DNA of 64,000 nucleotides from Gemmatimonadales bacterium (GTDB lineage: Bacteria > Gemmatimonadota > Gemmatimonadetes > Gemmatimonadales > JACORV01): the NCBI GenBank assembly GCA_035502185.1, contig DATJUT010000015.1, positions 62,001-126,000 on the forward strand, read 5' to 3'. This document shows positions 1 through 9,129 of the stretch, piece after piece. Position 1 is the stretch's first letter; each line of letters begins with the position of its first letter. Both the position numbers and the translations under genes were made by a program. The notes under the pieces were generated by a model, which ran no database searches, was not told where the DNA came from, and was given only the letters and a program-made list of their open reading frames with translations.

Positions 1-192
1 AACTCGTCCGTGCGCTGGTCGCGGCCGGCGGACGCCGACCCGAACGCCGTGCGGGTGCCGCTCACCAGCTATGGCGTGGGGCTCCGCGTGAACGTGCTGG
101 GCATCGCGGTCGTTCGCGTGGATTACGCGATCCCGAACCAGCGGCCGGGTCACGGCGGCTACTGGATGCTCAGCCTCGGGCCGCCGTTCTAG
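1..192 (+). CDS. C-terminal end of an outer-membrane beta-barrel protein (5' end outside window)
   Basis: The frame is open from the first base and ends at a TAG at 190-192, leaving about 63 residues. The visible part alternates hydrophobic and polar residues (LRVNVLGIAVVRVDYA) and ends in a terminal phenylalanine (LGPPF), as outer-membrane barrels recognised by BamA do. It closely resembles the last 40 residues of the 1019-residue protein at 41200-44259, which has RVNLFGFAVIEVDYVRP and ends TPGF. It is therefore probably the end of a paralogue of that peptidase/propeller/barrel protein, but the N-terminal part cannot be seen. Confidence 0.75.
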   Translation, partial: NSSVRWSRPADADPNAVRVPLTSYGVGLRVNVLGIAVVRVDYAIPNQRPGHGGYWMLSLGPPF

Positions 193-307
193 CCGGCCCC
201 CCGGGCGATCGGCCGCGGCGGGCCTCCCCCGCCCCGCGCGGCGCGGCCCCGGTCGAGGCCGGCGCAGCCATTGCCGCGCCGCCCCCGGCGACTAGTTTTG
301 GTGTCTG

Positions 308-1861
308 TTGAAACGCTTTCTCTCGCTGATCCTGCTCGCGACGGCGTGCTCCGGCCGACAGTCCGGCGGCACCCCAGGCAACGAACCTTCGAGCCAGCAA
401 CCGGCCGAGGGGCCGCGGGCCATCCCCATCGTCGCGGTCCGGCTGGCCGCGAGGGGCGGCCCGGTCCGCGTGTACAGCCTGCCGAGCCTCGCGCCCGCGG
501 AGTGGCAGACCGGCGCGCGCACCTCGCCGGCCCGTGCGGCCATCGGGGTCGACGCCGCCGGGCGCCGGCTGCTCTACCGCGACAGCAGCGGCGCGATTGA
601 CGCACTCGACCTGGTGGCGCTGCTGCAGAAGACCGTGGCCACGGGCGGCCGCTTCACCGCCCTCGCGACCGACGGCACGCTGCTCGTCGTCACCCCGGAC
701 GGCGGCGTCGTGGAGTCGGAGCCCTGGGGAATCCAGCGCTGGCCCGCCACCGTCGGCGGCGGCGTGCGCGATGCGTTCGCCGGCCCCGATTCCAGGCTGA
801 TCGTCGTCCGCAGGGACTCCCTGATCTCGCTCGCCCGCGACCCGGAGCCGCCGGTCGCGGTGCCGGTCCCCCGCACGGCGGCCGTGGCGGGGAGCCGCGA
901 CGGCGACGCGATCGCGTTCGCCACGGACTCGGGCCTCGTGGTGGCGGAGGACCGCGACCAGTGGCATCCGTGGTTCGTGCGCCTCGCCGGCTCGCCGGTG
1001 GCCGCGGCGTTCGCCCCGTCGGGCTACCGGGTGTACGTCGCCCTCAAGGACAAGAGCGAGCTGGCCGTGGTGGACCGCTTCCAGCGCAAGGAGCGGCCGA
1101 CGATCCCGCTGCCTGGACCCGCGTCGGACCTGCGCATGGACCCGTGGGGCCGCGTGGTGATGGTCAGGCCGGCGGACCGGCCGGGCGACACCTGGGTTGT
1201 GGGCGTCGCCAGCGGTCGCGTCGCCGGGCGGTTGAGCACCCAGTGGTCCAGCGACCTGCCGACCGTGTCGGAGGGTGGCGTGCTCCTCTCGCGCGAGGGG
1301 CGGGCGGTGGTCGCGCACGACGTGCGCTCGCTCGACTCGCTGGGCGCGGTGGCCGACGGCGCCGGGGACCTCTGGTTCCTCGGGCGCTGGAAGCCCTCGT
1401 CCGCCATCGTCGCGGCGCGACAGGAGGCCCGACGGGCCGCCACGGAGCCGGCGGCGGCCGCGCCCGCCATCGCCGTGCGCCCCGCCCCGCCCGTCGCGGG
1501 CCCGCCCTCGGGTCCGGCTCCGAACGCTCCCGCCGCCTCCAGACCGGCCACGCCGGCGGCGGCGCCCGCGCCTGCCCCCGAGCAGGCGGAGCCCGGGGCG
1601 CCGGCGACGGGCGAGCGTGCCGCCGAGTTCTGGGTGCAGGTGTCCGCGTCGCAGAACGAGCGGCAGACCCGGGAGCTCGCGGCCGAGCTGGCGCGGGCCG
1701 GCTACGCCTCCCACGTCGCGAGTCCCCTGTCGCCGACGGAGAGCTGGAGGGTGCTGATCGGGCCGTATGGCACGCGCTCGTCCGCCGACTCGGCCGCCCG
1801 GACCCTCGGCCGGCCGTACTGGATCACCGGGCGGGGACCGGGAGGTCCCTCCGCGCCATGA
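308..1861 (+). CDS. SPOR-domain lipoprotein with beta-propeller-like body
   Basis: 517 residues from a TTG start. The N-terminus has a lipoprotein signal with the lipobox LLATAC (Cys14), so the protein should be exported and lipidated. Residues about 40-375 look like a repetitive all-beta region rich in short D/G turns, possibly a propeller, but no family is certain. A Pro/Ala-rich linker follows (about 380-438). The last 75 residues form a SPOR domain (FWVQVSASQNERQTRELAAE, then WRVLIGPYG), a fold that binds denuded peptidoglycan at division septa. The stop overlaps the next start as ATGA, so it is translationally coupled to a second SPOR protein and then smc. A role at the septum or cell wall is inference. 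Confidence 0.85.
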   Translation: MKRFLSLILLATACSGRQSGGTPGNEPSSQQPAEGPRAIPIVAVRLAARGGPVRVYSLPSLAPAEWQTGARTSPARAAIGVDAAGRRLLYRDSSGAIDALDLVALLQKTVATGGRFTALATDGTLLVVTPDGGVVESEPWGIQRWPATVGGGVRDAFAGPDSRLIVVRRDSLISLARDPEPPVAVPVPRTAAVAGSRDGDAIAFATDSGLVVAEDRDQWHPWFVRLAGSPVAAAFAPSGYRVYVALKDKSELAVVDRFQRKERPTIPLPGPASDLRMDPWGRVVMVRPADRPGDTWVVGVASGRVAGRLSTQWSSDLPTVSEGGVLLSREGRAVVAHDVRSLDSLGAVADGAGDLWFLGRWKPSSAIVAARQEARRAATEPAAAAPAIAVRPAPPVAGPPSGPAPNAPAASRPATPAAAPAPAPEQAEPGAPATGERAAEFWVQVSASQNERQTRELAAELARAGYASHVASPLSPTESWRVLIGPYGTRSSADSAARTLGRPYWITGRGPGGPSAP

Positions 1862-3378
1862 GGCCGCCCGAGCAGGCCGCGCCCTTGGACCCCTGGAGCG
1901 CACCCGAGATCCCGCGCGACGCGGCCGTCGTCACGCTCGTCCCCGCCACCGACGACGTGGACCGCGCCGCGGAGGCGGCCTGGGAGTTCGCCCGCCGCGC
2001 GGCCCGCACGGGCCGGCGGGTGGCGCTCATCGACTGCTACGTCGACGCACCGCGGCTGCACAGCGTCACCGGCGAGCCGAACGGCGACGGGATCGTGGAC
2101 GTGTTCGAGTACGGCGCCTCGCTGTCCCGCATCGCGCGGGCGCAGCCGGAGGGCACCCTGTTCTTCGTGCCGGCGGGCACGTTCTCCCCGAGCCCCGAGG
2201 ACCTGATGGCTCGCCCGCGCTGGGCCCGCCTCTCGGCGGGATTCCGGCACGAGGACGCGGTGATGCTGCTGTTCCTGCCGCCCAGCTGCATCAACGTGCT
2301 GGCCACGCCGGTGGACGGGCTCGTCGCGCTCGCACCCGGCGCCGATGACGGGCTGGCCGCGACGCCCGAGATCCAGGCCGCGCTGGACCGCGGCATCCCG
2401 CTGCTGGGGACCTTCACGGACACCACCGGCACGGCGCCGGCCCCATCCGACGGCGGGTACGCCGCTCCGCCGTTCGGCCGGGGCGGGCCGGCGGCCGAGA
2501 CCGGGGCCGCGTGGGTGGGTGCCGAGGCGGCCGAGGGCGTCGCGGAGTACGCGGCCCCGGTGAACGACGCCGGGATCCCCGATTTCGCGGTGGAAGGCCC
2601 GGCCGACGAGGGGCCCGCGACCTTCCCGCGCGGACCCGCGGACGACGGGTTCGAGGGGGGAGACGAGGAGCTGGTGGTGCCGGGCGGACGGCTGGGCCAG
2701 CCGCTGATGCGGCGGCACGCGACCGGCCGGTGGTCCCGCCACCGCAAGAACCTGTTCGCCCTCGGCCTGGTGCTGGCGCTGGCCGCGGGCGTCTACGCGT
2801 ACCGCCGGCAGTTCGGCTGGGAGCAGGCGCCGGTTCCGCCGGAGCCGGCCGAGCTGCCCGCGCGGATGGTTCCCGGACCCCGCGCCCTGGTGCCACACGG
2901 CGTGGATTCCCTCCCGTTCGCCGTGCAGGTGGCGGCGTGGACGAACTTCAGCCAGGCGCTCGAGGATGCGGATACCGTCGAGGCCCGCGGCTTCGTGCCG
3001 ATGGTCTCGCCGCTCTACGTGGACCGGGCGCGCTGGTATCGCGTGTACGCCGGCCCGGTGGCGACGCAGGATGCCGCCGACTCGCTGCTGCGCGCGGTGC
3101 GCGGCGCCGGGCTCGACGGCAGCAGCTCCGCGAGCACGGTCCTGGCGCCGCTGTCGTTCGCCCTGCGGCGGGTCGCGACGCTCGCCGCAGCGCGGGCCGA
3201 GCGCGCCCGGCTGCGCGACGCCGGGATCGCCGCGTTCGTGCTCGGCCAGGCCGACGGTTCGTTCCGGCTGTACACCGGCGCCTTCGCGTCGGCCGTGCAG
3301 GCCGCGTACCTCGACACCCTGCTGGCATCCACCCGGAGCGCGGGCCAGCTCGTCCCGCGCGTGGGATACCGTCCATGA
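1858..3378 (+). CDS. Degenerate ParA/CpsD-like protein with one membrane segment and SPOR domains
   Basis: 506 residues, starting at the ATG that overlaps the upstream stop. Residues 20-200 follow the order of ParA/BY-kinase-type P-loop domains: a beta strand, a helix, RRVALIDCYVDAPRLH where those families have LLIDaDlRrPslh, then LFFVPAGTFSPSPEDLM. The Walker A loop (GxGKS/T) is missing; the equivalent stretch is ATDDVDRAAEAA. ATP hydrolysis is therefore unlikely. An acidic, Gly/Pro-rich stretch leads to one transmembrane helix near residues 299-315. After it comes a SPOR domain (PFAVQVAAWTNFSQAL to YRVYAGPVA, about 350-415) and a second SPOR-like repeat to the C-terminus. The topology suggests a cytosolic pseudo-ATPase tethered to septal peptidoglycan. 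It overlaps smc by ATGA. Confidence 0.8.
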   Translation: MRPPEQAAPLDPWSAPEIPRDAAVVTLVPATDDVDRAAEAAWEFARRAARTGRRVALIDCYVDAPRLHSVTGEPNGDGIVDVFEYGASLSRIARAQPEGTLFFVPAGTFSPSPEDLMARPRWARLSAGFRHEDAVMLLFLPPSCINVLATPVDGLVALAPGADDGLAATPEIQAALDRGIPLLGTFTDTTGTAPAPSDGGYAAPPFGRGGPAAETGAAWVGAEAAEGVAEYAAPVNDAGIPDFAVEGPADEGPATFPRGPADDGFEGGDEELVVPGGRLGQPLMRRHATGRWSRHRKNLFALGLVLALAAGVYAYRRQFGWEQAPVPPEPAELPARMVPGPRALVPHGVDSLPFAVQVAAWTNFSQALEDADTVEARGFVPMVSPLYVDRARWYRVYAGPVATQDAADSLLRAVRGAGLDGSSSASTVLAPLSFALRRVATLAAARAERARLRDAGIAAFVLGQADGSFRLYTGAFASAVQAAYLDTLLASTRSAGQLVPRVGYRP

Positions 3379-6300
3379 AGCTGCGCCGTCTCGAGCTGGC
3401 CGGATTCAAGTCCTTTGCCGACACCGTCGAGGTTCTCGTCGATCCCGGCGTGACCGCGGTGATCGGCCCCAACGGGTGCGGGAAGTCGAACATCTCCGAC
3501 GCCGTGCGCTGGGTCCTCGGGGAGCACAACCCGCGGGTGCTGCGGGGCGCGCGGATGGAGGAGGTCATCTTCCAGGGGTCCGCCGGCCGGCGGGCGCAGA
3601 ACATCGCCGAAGTCTCGATGCACTTCGACAACAGCGACCGGCTGATCGACCTCGATTTCGTCGAGGTGGTGCTGGGCCGGCGTGTCTCCCGCTCCGGTGA
3701 GTCCGAGTACTTCATCAACCAGGCGCCGGTGACGCGCCGCGAGCTGCTGGCGAAGTTGGCGGGCACGGGGCTCGGGACGAACCAGGCGGTGGTGATCGAA
3801 GCGCGGATGGTGGACGCGTTGCTCTCCGACCGCCCGGACGACCGGCGCGCGCTGTTCGAGGAGGCGGCCGGCCTGGGGCTGTACCGCGAGCGCCGGCGCA
3901 GCACGGAGCGGCGGCTCGAGGAGACCACGACGGACCTCGCGCAGCTGGAGCAGGTGGTGGTCGAGGTGGAGTCGCGGGTGCGCAGCCTGTCGCGGCAGCG
4001 CCGGCGCTCGGAGCGCCACGCCGAGCTGGTGGCGCGGCGCTACCAGCTGGTGGCGGCGCTGGCGCGTCTCGACGTGGCGACCGTGGACGCGGCGTTGCGG
4101 CTGGTCTCGGAGCGGCGCGCGGCGCTGGCGGTCGAGCTGCCCGACGAGCGGCGGCGGCAGGCCGAGCTGGAGACGGCGCGGGAGGCGGCGGCCGAGGCTC
4201 GCGCCGGCGCGGAGGCGCAGCGCAGCGAGGTCGAGCGCCGCGTGGGGGAGAGCCGTCTGGCGGTGAGCGCGCTCGAGGGCGACGTGGCGCTGGCGGCCGA
4301 GCGGCGGGCCAACGCGGCGGCGCGGCGCGAGCGCGCCCTGGCCGAGCGGAGCGACGCGCAGGCCTCGGCGGTCCGGGTCACCCGGGAGCGCGACGCGGCG
4401 TCGGCGGAGCGCCAGGCGGCGGAGCGGGACCGCTCGGCCGTGCAGGCCGAGCTCGACGCGCGGCTCGCGGCCGAGGAGGCCACGCGGACGCGCCTGGCCG
4501 AGCAGCGCGCGGAGCTGCGGGGCCTGGAGGAAGCGCTGCAGCAGCAGGCGGAGGGGATCCGGCGTCTGGACGGCGAGCGTCAGGCACTGGAGCGGGAGAT
4601 GGCGGATCTGCGCCCGGAGCTGGCCGCCGCCGAGGCGCGTCGGGCGGCGCTGACGCGGGATCGCGACGTCGCCCTGGGCCAGGCGTCCGCGGCGGAGGCC
4701 CGCCACGGGCAGTTGGCCGAGCGGCTGGTGTCCCTCGGACTGGAGGCGGACCGCTCGCGGCACGCGCTCGCGGAGGCGCGGGAGCACGAGGCACGGCTCC
4801 GGGCCGAGCGCCGGGCCACCGAGGAGGCGCTCGCGCAGGCCACCGCGCGCCGGGGCGCGCTCGAGCAGCTGGAGCGCGACCGGGTCGGGCTGGCCCCGGC
4901 GGCGGCCGCGCTCCTGGGCGCGCGCGACCGCTTCGGGGGCGCGGTGCTGGGGCCGCTCGCGGACTACGTCCACGTGCGGCGGGAGGACGCCGCGCTCGCC
5001 GAGCACGTGCTGGGCGAGTGGATGCACGCGGTGGTGGTGGCCTCGCTGGCCGCCTGCGACCAGATCCACGCCTGGCACCGGGACGCGGGTACCGGCCCGC
5101 TCCTCCTCCTGCCGCTCGAGCCGGGACCCACGGGTCCCGACGCCGGCGAGCCGACCGCCCAGACGGCCGGCGGCGGACCGGCCGACCGCTGGGTGCGGGC
5201 GCTGCTGGCCGGCGCGCGGCCGTTCGCGCCCGCCGGCGACGCGGTCATTCGCGCCAACGGCGCGGTGTTCCTGCCGGGGCCGTCGGACGCGGTCGGGCCG
5301 CTGCGCCGCCGGGCCGAGCTCGAGGCGCTGCGCGACGACACGGGCCGGCTCGCCGACGCGCTCGCCGAGCAGGACCGCGCGCTCGAGGCCGCTGCCGGAC
5401 GGCTGGAGCTGCGCCAGGCCGAGGCGGCCGACGCCGAAGCGGCCGTGGAGCTCGCCCGTGGCGAGGAGCGCCACGCCGCGGCGGAGGCGGACGACGCCCG
5501 GCGCCAGCTGGCGCACGTGGAGCGCGACCTGGCCACCGAGCGCGCGCTCCACGACCGGCTGTCGGATCGCCTGGGGATCGTGCAGCAGCGGCTCGTGGAG
5601 GTGGACGAGGGGCTGTCGGCGGCGGAGCTGGAGCGGGTACGGCTGGACGGCGCGCTCGCCGCCGAGCGTTCGCGGGTCACCGAGACCGAGAACGAGCACG
5701 AGGCGGCGCGGGAGCGTCGCGTCCACTGGCAGGTCGAGGAGGCGCAGGTCGGCGCCCGGCTCTCGGCGGCCCTCGAGCGCGAGGAGCGCAGCGCCGGCGC
5801 GGCCCGGGACTTCACCGACCGCGGGGACAGCCTGGGGGCCGAGCAGGTCGCGCTCGAGGCCGAGATCGGAACCCTCGACGGCCAGCGGGCGGCCTGGCAG
5901 GAGGAGCTGGTGGAGCGGCGCGCGGCGCTCGCGGAGCTGGAACGGGCGTCGGTGACCGCGGCGGAGTCGCTGGCGGCGGCCGAGCTGGCGCTGCGCGACG
6001 CCGAGGCGGAGGTCGCCGCGGCACGCGAGCACGTGGCCGCGTTGTCCGACGAGTCGCACCGCCTGGAGCTGGAGGCGAGCGAGCTCACGGGATCCCGGCG
6101 GCTGCTGGACGAGCGGCTGAGCGCGGAATGGGGCAAGGGCCTGGACCAGATTTTGGCCGAGCCGGCCGACGTGGCCGGCGACGAGGCCGCGCTGCGGGCC
6201 GAGGCCGACGAGATCCGGACCCAGATCGAGGCGCTGGGCCCCGTCAATCCGCTCGCGGTCGAGGAGCACGCCGACGAGAAGCGGCGGCTCGAGCACCTCG

Positions 6301-6845
6301 TGACCCAGCGCGACGACATCCTCGCCGCCCGCAACTCGCTCCAGCAGAGCGTGCGCGAGCTGGACACGGTGGCGCGGGAACGCTTCACCGCCACCTTCGG
6401 TGGGGCACGCGCCAACTTCCAGCGGGTGTTCGGGACACTGTTCGGCGGCGGCTCGTGCGACGTGTTCCTGGTGGACGAGACCGACCCGCTGGAGTCCGAG
6501 ATCGAGATCGTCGCGAAGCCGCGCGGCAAGCGCACCGAGCGCATCCACCTGCTCTCCCAGGGCGAGCGATCGCTGGTGGCGCTGGCGCTGCTGTTCGGCA
6601 TCTACCTCACCAAGCCGAGCCCGTTCTGCGTGCTGGACGAGGTGGACGCGCCGCTGGACGACGCCAACATCGGCCGGTTCACGCGCCTGCTCGAGGAGTT
6701 CAAGGGCAACACGCAGTTCGTCGTGATCACGCACAATCCGAGAACGATGGCCGTGGCCGACGCGGTGTACGGGGTCACGATGCAGGAACCCGGCGTCTCC
6801 AGCGTCGTGTCGGTGCGGCTGGGCGGCGAAACCCAGGCCGCCTGA
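3375..6845 (+). CDS. smc: Chromosome segregation protein SMC
   Basis: 1156 residues, typical for bacterial SMC. The Walker A motif GPNGCGKSN lies at residues 31-39. Long coiled coils, very rich in Glu, Arg and Ala, run from about 170 to 505 and 640 to 1000. A hinge domain sits between them, around residues 510-635. The C-terminal head carries the ABC signature LLSQGERSL (about 1058) and Walker B CVLDEVDAPLDD (about 1084). The signature is LSQGE where SMC proteins usually have LSGGE. SMC compacts and segregates replicated origins as a dimer with ScpAB; no scpA or scpB is visible here. The gene is coupled by ATGA to a SPOR membrane protein, an unusual partner. Confidence 0.97.
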   Translation: MKLRRLELAGFKSFADTVEVLVDPGVTAVIGPNGCGKSNISDAVRWVLGEHNPRVLRGARMEEVIFQGSAGRRAQNIAEVSMHFDNSDRLIDLDFVEVVLGRRVSRSGESEYFINQAPVTRRELLAKLAGTGLGTNQAVVIEARMVDALLSDRPDDRRALFEEAAGLGLYRERRRSTERRLEETTTDLAQLEQVVVEVESRVRSLSRQRRRSERHAELVARRYQLVAALARLDVATVDAALRLVSERRAALAVELPDERRRQAELETAREAAAEARAGAEAQRSEVERRVGESRLAVSALEGDVALAAERRANAAARRERALAERSDAQASAVRVTRERDAASAERQAAERDRSAVQAELDARLAAEEATRTRLAEQRAELRGLEEALQQQAEGIRRLDGERQALEREMADLRPELAAAEARRAALTRDRDVALGQASAAEARHGQLAERLVSLGLEADRSRHALAEAREHEARLRAERRATEEALAQATARRGALEQLERDRVGLAPAAAALLGARDRFGGAVLGPLADYVHVRREDAALAEHVLGEWMHAVVVASLAACDQIHAWHRDAGTGPLLLLPLEPGPTGPDAGEPTAQTAGGGPADRWVRALLAGARPFAPAGDAVIRANGAVFLPGPSDAVGPLRRRAELEALRDDTGRLADALAEQDRALEAAAGRLELRQAEAADAEAAVELARGEERHAAAEADDARRQLAHVERDLATERALHDRLSDRLGIVQQRLVEVDEGLSAAELERVRLDGALAAERSRVTETENEHEAARERRVHWQVEEAQVGARLSAALEREERSAGAARDFTDRGDSLGAEQVALEAEIGTLDGQRAAWQEELVERRAALAELERASVTAAESLAAAELALRDAEAEVAAAREHVAALSDESHRLELEASELTGSRRLLDERLSAEWGKGLDQILAEPADVAGDEAALRAEADEIRTQIEALGPVNPLAVEEHADEKRRLEHLVTQRDDILAARNSLQQSVRELDTVARERFTATFGGARANFQRVFGTLFGGGSCDVFLVDETDPLESEIEIVAKPRGKRTERIHLLSQGERSLVALALLFGIYLTKPSPFCVLDEVDAPLDDANIGRFTRLLEEFKGNTQFVVITHNPRTMAVADAVYGVTMQEPGVSSVVSVRLGGETQAA

Positions 6846-6846
6846 C

Positions 6847-9129
6847 GTGCCGCGCGCCGGACTCGCGCTGCTGTCGCTGCTCGTGGCCGCCGGCGCGGCC
6901 GTCGCCCAGGTCCCCCGCACCGTCTCGCCGCGTCTCGCCCGCGCCTGGACCCGCCCCGACACGACGGTGCTGGTGTGGGTCATCGCGGACCGCGCCACCG
7001 ACCTCGACACCCTCGCGGCGCTGGTGCGCCGCGCCGGCGGCTCCGTCCGGCGGACCAGCCGGTTCGTCTGGGCCGTGTCCGCCGCGGTGCCGGGCGCGGC
7101 GCTGCCCGCCCTGGCCGTCGCACCCGGCGTGCGGCGGGTCCAGGCCGTGGGGGTCTACTTCCGCCGGCCGGAGCCGCGCGGCGCGGCCGCCGCCGCCCGG
7201 GCCGCGGCGCCGTGCGCGAAGCCGTCGTGTGCCGCCCCGCTGCGGCCCGCCGCGCCGCTGGACACCACCTACGGCCCGGGAGGCTGGGCGGCGCGCCAGC
7301 TCGACATCCCGGCGGTGCACGCGCTGGGCGACAGCGGCGCCGGCGTCCGCATCGCGATGCTCGACGCCGGAGTCGACACCTCGCAGGCCTTCGTCAGCGG
7401 CGCGCACGTCGTGGCGCTGCGTGACTACGTCAACCAGCCCGACCCCACGGGGCGCGCGCACGGCACCGCGACGTTCTCGCTGATCGCCGCCCATCGCCCC
7501 GGGGTGCTCGTCGGAGCGGCGCCGGCGGCGCAGTTCGTCCTCGCCACCACCGAGTACACGCCGACCGAGACGCGCGTCGAGGAGGACAACTGGGTCGCCG
7601 CGGTGGAGGCGGCCGAGTCGCTCAGCGTCGACATCATCTCCTCGAGCCTGGGCTACCTCAGCTTCGACAACGGCTTCAGCTACTCCTACCAGCAGCTCAA
7701 CGGCGACGTGGGCGTCACCACGCTGGCGGCGGACAGCGCCGCGGCGCGCGGCACGCTGGTGGTGGTGGCGATCGGGAACAGCGGCCCGTCGTCCGGCACG
7801 CTGAGCACGCCGTCCGACGCCCGGGGCATCGTCGCGGTCGGCGCGACCGACTCGCTCGCCCAGGTGGTCGCGTTCAGCTCGCGCGGCCCCACCGCCGACG
7901 GCCGCATCAAGCCCGAGGTGGTGGCGCCCGGCTCGGCCGTCTTCGTCGCCGTCGCGCCCAGCAGCATTGCCCAGGAATCCGGGACGTCGTTCGCCACGCC
8001 GCTGGTGGCGGGGATCGCGGCCCTGGCCCAGGGCACCAGGCTCGGCCAGCCGGCCAGCGCCTTGAGACGCGGCCTGCTGGACGCCGCGAGCCTGCGCGAC
8101 ACCCCGGACAACAACCACGGCTGGGGCATCCCCGACGCGCTCAAGCTGCTGGCCTTCCCGACTGGCCTGGAGCCGCTGGCGCCCCTCGACTCGAACCTCG
8201 CCTCCATCACTCCCACGTTCAGCTGGGACGCCGGAACGCCACCGTTCGGCTCGTCGCCGGACACGTTCGAGCTCCAAGTCGCCGTCGATACCGGGTTCGC
8301 CACGATCATCCTGGACACCACCGCCACCGGATCGGCGGTTACCCTGACGCGCGCACCCCAGCCGCTCACCCGGCTGTTCTGGAGGCTCACCGCGCGCTCG
8401 GCGCTGGGGACCTCGGAGGCGATCCACAGGATCGGGCCGCTGGTCGTTCCGCCGTGGGTCACGCTGCTCACGCTCGACGCGCCCGGCGGCGAGAGCATTC
8501 GCGACTCCCAGCCGCTGTTCGCCTGGCACGCGCCGCTGGCGGCGACGCCGCCGGGACCCCTGACCTTCGACCTGACGGTGTTCCCGGCCTCGGACGGGCC
8601 CGGCAACCCGGCCGTGGCCGTCCGCGGCCTCACCGACACCACCTATCGGCCGAGCCAGCCGCTGGAGCGCAACCTCCCCTACCGGTGGCAGATCGTGGCG
8701 CATCTCGGCCCGATCGACTCGGTGGTGACCACGAGCCGCGGCACCTTCCTGCTGCTCGACCAGAGCGCCCCCGCCACGACGATCCTGTTCCAGAACTTCC
8801 CGAACCCGTTCCCCAACCGCGGGCTCGGCGTATCGACCACCTGCATCTGGTTCGACATCGCCACGCCGGGCGACGTGCGCCTGGAGATCTTCGATCTCCG
8901 CGGCCGGCTGGTGCGGCGCCTGGTCCCGTCGAGCCAGGTGCCCGGCACGCTGGACGTCGGCCGCTACGGCCGGCCGTCGGGCGACGCGGCCGGCACCTGC
9001 GACACGCGTCTGGCGTGGGACGGCAAGGACGATACGGGAGCATACGTCCGCCCCGGAGTGTACCTTTATCGGCTGACGGCACCGGGTTTCCAGAACACGA
9101 AACGCATCGTCTATCTCGGAGCGCCATGA
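6847..9129 (+). CDS. Secreted subtilisin-like serine protease (S8) with C-terminal FlgD/T9SS-like domain
   Basis: 760 residues from a GTG one base after the smc stop. A signal peptide ends near AVAQ. The catalytic triad of family S8 is visible: Asp in AMLDAGVDT (about 172), His in GRAHGTATF (about 205) and Ser in ESGTSFATPLVAG (about 381). Asn of the oxyanion hole lies in AIGNSGP. Two fibronectin-like stretches follow (about 440-640). The last 115 residues begin FQNFPNPF and continue with LEIFDLRGRLVRRL and GVYLYRLTAPG, the pattern of FlgD-Ig or type IX sorting domains. No type IX secretion gene is visible here, so it may be only a structural module. The stop overlaps the next start by ATGA. 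Confidence 0.92.
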   Translation: MPRAGLALLSLLVAAGAAVAQVPRTVSPRLARAWTRPDTTVLVWVIADRATDLDTLAALVRRAGGSVRRTSRFVWAVSAAVPGAALPALAVAPGVRRVQAVGVYFRRPEPRGAAAAARAAAPCAKPSCAAPLRPAAPLDTTYGPGGWAARQLDIPAVHALGDSGAGVRIAMLDAGVDTSQAFVSGAHVVALRDYVNQPDPTGRAHGTATFSLIAAHRPGVLVGAAPAAQFVLATTEYTPTETRVEEDNWVAAVEAAESLSVDIISSSLGYLSFDNGFSYSYQQLNGDVGVTTLAADSAAARGTLVVVAIGNSGPSSGTLSTPSDARGIVAVGATDSLAQVVAFSSRGPTADGRIKPEVVAPGSAVFVAVAPSSIAQESGTSFATPLVAGIAALAQGTRLGQPASALRRGLLDAASLRDTPDNNHGWGIPDALKLLAFPTGLEPLAPLDSNLASITPTFSWDAGTPPFGSSPDTFELQVAVDTGFATIILDTTATGSAVTLTRAPQPLTRLFWRLTARSALGTSEAIHRIGPLVVPPWVTLLTLDAPGGESIRDSQPLFAWHAPLAATPPGPLTFDLTVFPASDGPGNPAVAVRGLTDTTYRPSQPLERNLPYRWQIVAHLGPIDSVVTTSRGTFLLLDQSAPATTILFQNFPNPFPNRGLGVSTTCIWFDIATPGDVRLEIFDLRGRLVRRLVPSSQVPGTLDVGRYGRPSGDAAGTCDTRLAWDGKDDTGAYVRPGVYLYRLTAPGFQNTKRIVYLGAP

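Noticed and set aside
170-1903. 577-codon antisense frame over the SPOR lipoprotein gene
   Set aside because: Arg/Gly-rich shadow without start signal or domain.
3015-7010. 1331-codon open frame antisense to smc
   Set aside because: High GC leaves the opposite strand open. The peptide is Arg/Leu-rich without domains, while the smc frame carries all SMC motifs.
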